Source: CAYUWM01 sp964448395
GTDB lineage: Bacteria; Chloroflexota; Dehalococcoidia; E44-bin15
Direction: 5' to 3'
DNA length: 14,059 nt
Assembly: GCA_964448395.1 (NCBI GenBank)
Contig: CAYUWM010000041.1
Location: 1 to 14,059, forward strand
Shown: piece after piece, positions 6,158-11,365 of the stretch
How positions within the stretch are numbered: position 1 is the first letter of the stretch
Layout of the letters: every line of letters starts with the position of its first letter
Notes under the pieces: generated by a model
Database searches by the model: none
Told to the model about the DNA's origin: nothing
The model's input: only the letters and a program-made list of their open reading frames with translations
Program-made: the position numbers and the translations under genes

Positions 6158-6451
6158 TTACTTCTTCTTATGAAGTTCGGCTATGAAGTCGTCGAGCGAA
6201 AGGGCGGCCAGCGTTGTTGTCTCCAGCGTTCCACGGGCGCCCAGCTCTACCGCCACGCTGGCTATGGTCTCGTTGTCCGGGGCTTCGAGTACATTAATGA
6301 AATCGTACTCGCCGAGGGTGGCGTACTGCGCCAGTATCTTGGCCCCCATCGCCTCAACCTCTTTGTTGACCTCTTTAATTCGCTCCGGCCTCTCTTTAAC
6401 CGTCTTCCTGCCCCACACGGTCAGTTTGGAAAGCATAATATATAGCGGCAT
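6158..6451 (-). CDS. GYD-domain protein between panB and panC
   Basis: A 97 aa protein that looks like a complete single GYD domain, a small alpha/beta family of unknown function related in style to dimeric alpha-beta barrel proteins. Features are the first strand MPLYIMLSKLT, a lysine/glutamate-rich helix (RPERIKEVNKEVEAMG), AQYATLGEYDFINVLEAPD (the GYD-like turn here reads GEYD), and a Thr-rich strand before the C-terminal helix. ATG 6451 is chosen because AGGAGG lies four bases upstream and it matches the family start. The longer frame to 6466 would begin before that site. It sits 60 bases after panB and 25 before panC and has an apparent promoter of its own inside the panB 3' end. No catalytic role can be read. 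A binding or regulatory role in the pathway is only a guess from position. Confidence 0.85.
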   Translation of the reverse strand: MPLYIMLSKLTVWGRKTVKERPERIKEVNKEVEAMGAKILAQYATLGEYDFINVLEAPDNETIASVAVELGARGTLETTTLAALSLDDFIAELHKKK

Positions 6452-6505
6452 CTTTCCTCCTTCCATTGATGGATTTGCGGGAATGTGCGCTCCCTATGGG
6501 GGCAT

Positions 6506-6534
6506 ATTATATCAGCTTTGTGTAGAGGCTTCAA
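6506..6534 (-). promoter_or_regulatory. Extended -10 promoter for the GYD gene and panC (TTGAAG-17-TATAAT)
   Basis: On the minus strand, TTGAAG (6529-6534; 4/6) is 17 bases from a perfect TATAAT (6506-6511). The TATAAT is preceded by TGA, giving the TGn extended -10. Most of it lies inside the last codons of panB. The expected start is near 6499, about 48 bases before the GYD ATG. It would let the GYD gene and panC be transcribed independently of panD/panB. Confidence 0.6.
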
Positions 6535-7354
6535 TATGTGCCAGGATGGACTCATCCATATCGTAGCTCTGCTGCTGGGTGGGAAAATCCTCTGATTTCA
6601 CCTCGGCGGCGTAGTCCTTGACCGCGGTAACTATCGCGTCGCTCAGCTTAACGTACTGCTTGGCATGCCTGGGTACAAAGTCGGTGTACAGGCCGAGGAT
6701 GTCGCTTATCACCTGGACTTGCCCGTCGCAGTATTTGCCGGCGCCGATGCCGATGGTGGGCACCGAAACGCGCTCAGTGATCAGCCGCGACAGAGGTATG
6801 GGCACACATTCGAGGACGATGGAAAATGCACCGGCTTCGTCCAGTGCCTTGGCGTCGTTGAGGAGGTGTGCCGCGACCTCCGGCGTTTTACCTACGACCT
6901 TGTAGCCGCCGAGCTGGTTTACCGACTGCGGGGTGAGACCGATATGGCCCTGCACCGGTATGCCGCACGCTACCAGCCTTCTCACCGTATCGGCTACCAC
7001 CTCGCCGCCCTCCAGCTTAACCGCCTGCGCTCCGCCTTCCTGGATGAAGCGGGCGGCGTTGCGCATAGTTTCCTCCGGCGATATGTGATAGGTCATGAAC
7101 GGCATGTCACCGATCACCAGCGCGTGCTTCGCCCCGCGGACCACCGCCTTGGTGTGGTGGATCATCTCATCCATGCTGACCGGGATGGTGGACTCATATC
7201 CCAGCATCACCATACCCAGGCTGTCGCCGACCAGGATCAGCGGGATACCCGCCTCATCAACCAGTTTCGCGGTGGAGTAGTCATAGGCGGTGAGCATGGG
7301 GATCTTCTCCCCCCGCTGCTTCATCTCCCTTATATCGCCGATGGTGACCCTCAT
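6512..7354 (-). CDS. panB: 3-methyl-2-oxobutanoate hydroxymethyltransferase
   Basis: PanB makes ketopantoate from alpha-ketoisovalerate and methylene-tetrahydrofolate, the first committed step of pantothenate synthesis. The 280 aa protein shows the TIM-barrel signatures: PMLTAYDYSTAKL, LVGDSLGMVMLG with D44, IGDMPFMTY with D83, AVKLEGG with E115, GHIGLTPQ, and LECVP with E182. D44, D83, E115 and E182 correspond by position to the metal ligands and catalytic acid known in the family. The start codon overlaps the panD stop by four bases (ATGA). An additional AAGGAGG lies 10 bases upstream, within panD, so it is both coupled and independently primed. The last codons overlap a promoter for the next gene. 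Confidence 0.97.
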   Translation of the reverse strand: MRVTIGDIREMKQRGEKIPMLTAYDYSTAKLVDEAGIPLILVGDSLGMVMLGYESTIPVSMDEMIHHTKAVVRGAKHALVIGDMPFMTYHISPEETMRNAARFIQEGGAQAVKLEGGEVVADTVRRLVACGIPVQGHIGLTPQSVNQLGGYKVVGKTPEVAAHLLNDAKALDEAGAFSIVLECVPIPLSRLITERVSVPTIGIGAGKYCDGQVQVISDILGLYTDFVPRHAKQYVKLSDAIVTAVKDYAAEVKSEDFPTQQQSYDMDESILAHIEASTQS

Positions 7355-7722
7355 CGTAACAGGGCCTCCTTATTTACTGATTCGATAGCATTACGCTGAT
7401 TTACATATATCAGTTTCGGCTTCGCTTCCCTGGCCTCCTCCTCGGTGAGCGTCATGTAGGAGAGGATAATCACCTTGTCGCCTACGGATACCAGCCTGGC
7501 CGCCGCGCCGTTGATGCATATCTCGCCGGAGCCTCTCTCCCCGGTGATAACATAGGTCAAGAAACGGGCCCCGTTATCGATATCGAGCACGTGGACCTGT
7601 TCATAGGGCAGGATGTCCGCCGCCTCCATGAGCGTTTCATCGATGGTGATGCTCCCCTCATAGTTGAGGTTGGCATCGGTGACCCGCGCCCGGTGTATCT
7701 TGCTCTTCAGCATGGTTCGCAT
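7351..7722 (-). CDS. panD: Aspartate 1-decarboxylase precursor
   Basis: PanD decarboxylates aspartate to beta-alanine, the second substrate of PanC. It is made as a pro-enzyme that cleaves itself to create a pyruvoyl cofactor. The 123 aa product has the normal length. The self-cleavage site is visible as YEGS, with Gly23-Ser24. MLKSKIHRARVTDANLNYEG is the typical beta-chain end, and GDKVIILSYM is a conserved strand near the C-terminus. The start at ATG 7722 has AAGGAGA eight bases upstream. A second ATG at 7713 (MLKSKIH) is nearer the usual family start but badly spaced from that site. The gene lies 76 bases after the DUF2520 gene, separated by an inverted repeat, and overlaps panB by four bases. 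Confidence 0.95.
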   Translation of the reverse strand: MRTMLKSKIHRARVTDANLNYEGSITIDETLMEAADILPYEQVHVLDIDNGARFLTYVITGERGSGEICINGAAARLVSVGDKVIILSYMTLTEEEAREAKPKLIYVNQRNAIESVNKEALLR

Positions 7723-7759
7723 GACGCCTTCTCCTTTTTCGTCCTTTACATCTTATTTC

Positions 7760-7779
7760 TAAGCCATTGCACTGGCTTA
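7760..7779. repeat. Inverted repeat between the DUF2520 gene and panD
   Basis: TAAGCCA (7760-7766) and TGGCTTA (7773-7779) are perfect inverted arms around a six-base centre. Further weak pairing at 7755-7758 with 7781-7784 flanks a single C/A mismatch. It lies in the 76-base gap upstream of panD. On the minus strand no T-run follows it, so an operator or mRNA-stabilising hairpin is as likely as a terminator. Confidence 0.45.
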
Positions 7780-7798
7780 AGAATACGAGCCGTATACT

Positions 7799-8686
7799 TC
7801 AACTTAAAAGTCTGGCCAATTCCTTGGCTGCGTTCTCATCGATCCTGCCCTTGGCCAGAGCGATGGGTATCGTCTGTATCCCCAGCTCGCGGTAGGTTGT
7901 CAGAACACCTGGAGCCGCTTGCTCAAGGGCGGCTATATGCTTGGCAATGGTCCCCGAATCCCCGCGGGCGAGGGGCCCGGTGAGACAGTCGGGAATGCCC
8001 ACATTCTCTATATTATTCAGCGTCCCCCGCAGCAGGGGAAGCAGGGCTTTGGTTGCCTGCTGGGGAGAGGCGCCAAAGTTTTGCCACAGGTCGGTTGCCA
8101 GCTTTACCAGGGTAACCAGGTAATTGCAGGCGATAACCGCCGCCGCATGATATAGCACCTTGTCTCCGGCGGTAAGCCTGACCCACTCACCACCGAGGTC
8201 GGCAGCCATTTTCTGGAGCGTGGAAAGCAGCGGCTCTTCGGCTTCGATGGCGAAGGTGGAGCCGGGGATATTCTCGATGGCATGCTCCACGCTGGCGAAA
8301 GTTTGTAACGGGTGAAAGCCGCCGACATAGGCACCGAAGCCTTTCGCTGGCTCCAGTGTCTGGCTAGAGTCGGCGCCGCTGCAGTGGAGCACACCCTGGC
8401 CGCGGTACCACTGCAGCGCGGAGACCACGCCGGCGATGGCATCGTCCGGGGTGGTGATAAACACGATCTGTGCGTTATCGACCACTTCCTGCGCGCTGTC
8501 GTAGGCCTTGCACCCGGGGACGGCGTTTGCCAATCGCTCAGCAGATGCTTTAGTCCGGCTGGATGCGGCGACTACGGGGTATCCCTTGCCGCTGAGCCTG
8601 ACCGCCAGCGCGGTGCCCACGGTCCCGGCGCCGATAAAACCTATCCGCCGCTGGGTGCTTTCCCTTTCTCGTTTGCCTTTCTTCAT
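7799..8686 (-). CDS. Rossmann-fold/DUF2520 protein, candidate ketopantoate reductase
   Basis: A 295 aa predicted NAD(P)-dependent dehydrogenase-like protein. An N-terminal dinucleotide fold carries GAGTVG (19-24) and an S-S-R-T turn (42-45) at the end of strand 2, where an arginine often signals NADPH preference. The C-terminal DUF2520 helical domain follows, with HPLQTF (125-130), YHAAAVIACNYL (179-190) and TGPLARGD (236-243), all characteristic of this family. The start at ATG 8686 overlaps the preceding stop by four bases (ATGA); the open frame to 8854 is antisense read-through of family-unlike sequence. It lies directly upstream of panD and panB, and no panE-type gene is in the window, so it is a plausible reducer of ketopantoate to pantoate. 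I recall an alternative enzyme named PanG from Francisella that may have this architecture, but could not check. Domain assignment is strong and function is inferred. Confidence 0.87.
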   Translation of the reverse strand: MKKGKRERESTQRRIGFIGAGTVGTALAVRLSGKGYPVVAASSRTKASAERLANAVPGCKAYDSAQEVVDNAQIVFITTPDDAIAGVVSALQWYRGQGVLHCSGADSSQTLEPAKGFGAYVGGFHPLQTFASVEHAIENIPGSTFAIEAEEPLLSTLQKMAADLGGEWVRLTAGDKVLYHAAAVIACNYLVTLVKLATDLWQNFGASPQQATKALLPLLRGTLNNIENVGIPDCLTGPLARGDSGTIAKHIAALEQAAPGVLTTYRELGIQTIPIALAKGRIDENAAKELARLLS

Positions 8687-9204
8687 AGCTTCTTGAGGCC
8701 TTCCCGGTAGCGCTGGCACAGGTCCACATAGATCTGCTTGCCCAGCTCCCACATCTTCTGATGCTCGGCGGTGACGTCGCCGATGAGCTTTGAAGGGATG
8801 CCCACGGCGATTTTCCGTGGTGGTATGACCCCCTTGACGGTCACCAGGCTGCATTCACCCACTATGGCCCACTCGCCCACCGTTGAGCCGATGCTGAGTA
8901 CGGCCCCCATGCCGACGGTGGCGAAGTCCCCCACCTTGGAGCAGTGCACTATCGCCCCGTGGCCGACGGTGACGTCACTGCCTATCTCGCACGCCGATAG
9001 CGGGGCGGCATGCACCAGACATCCTTCCTCGATGGCGGTCCTTGGTCCGATTATCACCGCGCCGTAGTCGCCCCTGATTATCGCCCCGGCGCCGATGAAG
9101 CACTCACCGCCGATATTCACATCACCTATGATCTGGGCACTCTCATGGACGAAGGCGCTTTTTGCGATCCGTGGTTCTTTCCCTTCAAATGAATACAGCG
9201 CCAT
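8683..9204 (-). CDS. Gamma-carbonic-anhydrase-like left-handed beta-helix protein
   Basis: A 173 aa hexapeptide-repeat protein. Repeats of the type [IV]G..[AV] run from about residue 18 to 130, and a C-terminal helix (EHQKMWELGKQIYVDLCQRY) packs against the helix in this family. The three zinc-ligand histidines expected in gamma-class carbonic anhydrases are present: H65, H82 and H87, with the last two in GHGAIVH. The conserved RGD (R44, D46) is also present. This supports a metal-binding trimer of the PaaY/YrdA/CaiE-like group. Whether it hydrates carbon dioxide cannot be told, since many relatives lack the proton-shuttle loop and measurable activity. The start at ATG 9204 shares one base with the peptidase stop (TGATG), and its own stop overlaps the DUF2520 start. 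The ribosome-binding site is weak, so translational coupling is likely. Confidence 0.9.
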   Translation of the reverse strand: MALYSFEGKEPRIAKSAFVHESAQIIGDVNIGGECFIGAGAIIRGDYGAVIIGPRTAIEEGCLVHAAPLSACEIGSDVTVGHGAIVHCSKVGDFATVGMGAVLSIGSTVGEWAIVGECSLVTVKGVIPPRKIAVGIPSKLIGDVTAEHQKMWELGKQIYVDLCQRYREGLKKL

Positions 9205-10184
9205 CAGCTATCTCGTTCCTTCTGATTAACGTCCCGCATAGCCGGTACCCCGGCAAGGGAATCGGCCTGCCGCACCGCCCTTACGATCGCCTCCGCCACC
9301 ACCTCCGCCGCTACCGCACCGATCACGGTGACGTCGCCCGGTCCATGCTCCCCGGTAGCAAGGGCGAATAACACGTCCCCATCGAACATTGTGTGGGCCG
9401 GCCGTATGGCTCTGGCCAGTCCGTCGTGCGCCATCTGGGCCACCTTGTTTGCCCCTTCCTTGTCGAGCGATGCGTCGGTGACCACCACGCCGATAGTGGT
9501 ATGGGTGAAGGAGGCGATGATCGGCTCTCCGGCCCGCTTCATGATATCCATGGTATCGGTGAAGCCCCCTTTCTCGATATCGCGGGGGCCGGCTATGGTC
9601 TCGCCGGTCCGGGGGTCGATCACGTCGCCGAACGCGTTGACCGCGACGACGGCCCCGATGGTGATTTCACCGAGTTCCTGGCACGCCGTACCCAGGCCGC
9701 CCTTGGTCATCCTCTCCGCTCCCAGTATCTTGCCCACGGTGGCCCCGGTTCCGGCGCCAACGCAGCCCTCTGCCACCGGCCCGCCGGACGCAGCCAGGCA
9801 CGCTTTATACCCTTCCTCCGGCCCCGGCCTGACATCTGCTTTTCCGATGCGCAGGTCGAACAGGATAGCCGCCGGAACGATGGGCACCCTGGCCGCCCCG
9901 GTATCGAAGCCGTGCCCGTGCTCTTCCAGATAACGCATCACCCCGCCGGCGGCATCCAGCCCGAAGGCGCTGCCCCCGCTGAGCAGGATGGCGTGTGCCT
10001 TGCCCACCAGGCTCATCGGGCGCAACGGGTCGGTCTCCCTGGTGCCCGGCGCCGCTCCGCGAACGTCGACGCCGGCGGTCGCCCCTTCCTCGCAGAGGAT
10101 CACGGTGCAGCCGGTGGCGGCCTCCCTGTCGGTGTAGTGCCCCACCTTTATGCCGGCGATACCGGTTATCGCGTTATGCGTCAT
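9204..10184 (-). CDS. P1-family (NylC/DmpA-like) self-cleaving peptidase or amidohydrolase
   Basis: A 326 aa member of the DmpA/NylC-type N-terminal nucleophile family, which includes aminopeptidases and 6-aminohexanoate oligomer hydrolases that split themselves into two chains. Recognisable blocks are GIKVGHYTD (11-19), RGAAPGTRETDPLRP (42-56), LSGGSAFGLDAAGGV (68-82), GAGTGATVGK (143-152), KGGLGTA (161-167) and FTHTTIGVVVTDASL (226-240). In the last block a Thr (T229) becomes the nucleophile after cleavage; the residue before it is H228 where relatives usually have Asn. DGDVLFALATG (268-278) is the conserved C-terminal block. ATG 10184 is chosen because MTHNAITGIAGIKVGH matches family starts; the GTG at 10211 lies inside a hairpin. 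No Shine-Dalgarno is visible. The gene heads a coupled trio with the beta-helix and DUF2520 genes. The substrate is unknown. Confidence 0.92.
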   Translation of the reverse strand: MTHNAITGIAGIKVGHYTDREAATGCTVILCEEGATAGVDVRGAAPGTRETDPLRPMSLVGKAHAILLSGGSAFGLDAAGGVMRYLEEHGHGFDTGAARVPIVPAAILFDLRIGKADVRPGPEEGYKACLAASGGPVAEGCVGAGTGATVGKILGAERMTKGGLGTACQELGEITIGAVVAVNAFGDVIDPRTGETIAGPRDIEKGGFTDTMDIMKRAGEPIIASFTHTTIGVVVTDASLDKEGANKVAQMAHDGLARAIRPAHTMFDGDVLFALATGEHGPGDVTVIGAVAAEVVAEAIVRAVRQADSLAGVPAMRDVNQKERDS

Positions 10185-10197
10185 CTTTAAACGTATA

Positions 10198-10226
10198 AAG
10201 CCTTCCCGCACATGCCGAGAAGGCTT
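10198..10226 (-). promoter_or_regulatory. Leader hairpin before the P1-peptidase start
   Basis: AAGCCTTC and GAAGGCTT form a perfect 8-bp stem around a 13-base loop, ending 14 bases before the ATG. On the transcript it is followed by CTTTATACGTTT, so it could act as a weak attenuator. A second pairing, TATAAAG (10240-10246) with CTTTATA (10194-10200), uses the same 3' bases and would exclude the full stem. Confidence 0.5.
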
Positions 10227-10337
10227 CTAAAGGCTGCCCCTTTATACACCGTCTCGGTCGTGCCCGATCCAAGCGATTCTTTTTTCGATTTTAACCTGCT
10301 GGCTTCACCGCCCCTGAAACGGGGTCGCTGTAGTTCT

Positions 10338-10367
10338 AAATTAGCATATGCCGCCGCGGCTTGTCAA
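10338..10367 (-). promoter_or_regulatory. Promoter for the P1-peptidase/beta-helix/DUF2520 genes
   Basis: On the minus strand, a perfect TTGACA (10362-10367) is followed after 18 bases by TAATTT (10338-10343; 3/6), which is preceded by TGC, giving a TGn extended -10. The expected start is near 10331, leaving a leader of about 147 bases before the ATG at 10184. The -35 is strong and the -10 is weak. Confidence 0.45.
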
Positions 10368-10395
10368 TAGCTCAGTTAAGCGATTTTTGAATTAT

Positions 10396-11241
10396 TTATA
10401 ATGATTTATTACGTTTACTTTGCCGCTTGTGGTACGGCTGGCAGCGGGGGCAGAAGTAGCTGCCGCGCTGGCGGATGGGTATGCGCTCGATGGGCGTCCC
10501 GCACGACGGACAGGGCTGACCCTTGCGGTGGGCCACCTTGAACGCGGTCTGCGCCGTGCCCGGCTGGCCCCCGGGGCGCTGGTAATCGCTGATACTGGCC
10601 CCGCAGCAGTCGATCCCCCGCTCCAGCGTTTGCCGTGTCGCAGAGTATAGCCGCTTTGTCTCTTTATCCGACAGGCTGTTCGCCGGCCGCAGCGGGTTTA
10701 TACCGGAGGCGAACAGCGCCTCGTCGGCGTACATGTTGCCCACCCCGGCGATGATGCCCTGGTCGCAGAGCAACGCCTTTATCGGCGCCGAGCGCCTGCC
10801 GACCCGCTCGCGGAAGACATCGACGGTGAACCTGTCGCCGAGCGGCTCCGGGCCCAGCTTGCCCACCACATCGTCGGCGTCCTTTACCAGCCACATCACG
10901 CCCAGCTTGCGCGGGTCGCGGAAGCACAGCTTGCTCCCGTCGTCTAGGTGGAACACGGTTCGAGTGTAGGGATCGGACTCGCAACCGGGCTCGATTAGCA
11001 GCGAGCCGCTCATCCTCAGATGCAGGATTAAAGAGTCGCTACTCTCCAAACGTAGTATAAGGTATTTACCCCGCCTGTCGAGCTCGTGGATAGTCTGGCC
11101 TATCAGCTCACGCTTGAAGGCCTCTAGTGACGGAATTTGCACCGTTCTAGGCCAGTTCAGGGTCAGGCCGACGAAGCTTTTCCCCGTTATCCGGGGGGAC
11201 AGCTCCCTCCTGATGGTCTCAACCTCGGGCAGCTCCGGCAA
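10396..11241 (-). CDS. mutM: Formamidopyrimidine-DNA glycosylase (TTG start)
   Basis: Fpg/MutM removes 8-oxoguanine and other oxidised purines from DNA and nicks the abasic site. The mature enzyme uses its N-terminal proline as nucleophile, so the start must precede PELPEVETIRREL. The only fitting codon is TTG at 11241, with AAAGG seven bases upstream. This gives 281 aa, close to the family length. Residues seen are P2, E3, K59 in RRGKY (the beta-hairpin lysine), RDPRKLG, the helix-two-turn-helix block GVGNMYADEALF, and a C-terminal four-cysteine zinc finger (CPSC, then CPRC). The longer open frame to 11352 adds 37 family-unlike residues and is rejected. The gene follows polA by 124 bases on the same strand, the frequent polA-mutM arrangement. 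The gap holds no clear terminator, so co-transcription is plausible. Confidence 0.96.
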   Translation of the reverse strand: MPELPEVETIRRELSPRITGKSFVGLTLNWPRTVQIPSLEAFKRELIGQTIHELDRRGKYLILRLESSDSLILHLRMSGSLLIEPGCESDPYTRTVFHLDDGSKLCFRDPRKLGVMWLVKDADDVVGKLGPEPLGDRFTVDVFRERVGRRSAPIKALLCDQGIIAGVGNMYADEALFASGINPLRPANSLSDKETKRLYSATRQTLERGIDCCGASISDYQRPGGQPGTAQTAFKVAHRKGQPCPSCGTPIERIPIRQRGSYFCPRCQPYHKRQSKRNKSL

Positions 11242-11365
11242 ATTTGAACCTTTCTTGTTCGTGGACTTGGGGCTACGGTGAAGCCGATGGTCTAGCGTTC
11301 TTTTCGACCTTCCCCCGCACGGGTTGGCGACAGGCGGAGGTTGCTGTAACAATAAACCGGTGCGT

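Noticed and set aside
5299..6186. Plus-strand frame of 295 codons opposite panC
   Set aside because: It is a shadow of the strongly supported panC, with no recognisable motifs.
8687..8854. N-terminal extension of the DUF2520 frame
   Set aside because: The residues are Arg/His-rich antifamily sequence within the beta-helix gene. The ATGA overlap and the Rossmann start support 8686.
10185..10331. Known riboswitch or T-box in the peptidase leader
   Set aside because: I looked for the conserved cores of T-box, TPP, FMN, cobalamin, SAM and c-di-GMP elements and saw none. The leader is reported as unclassified structure only.
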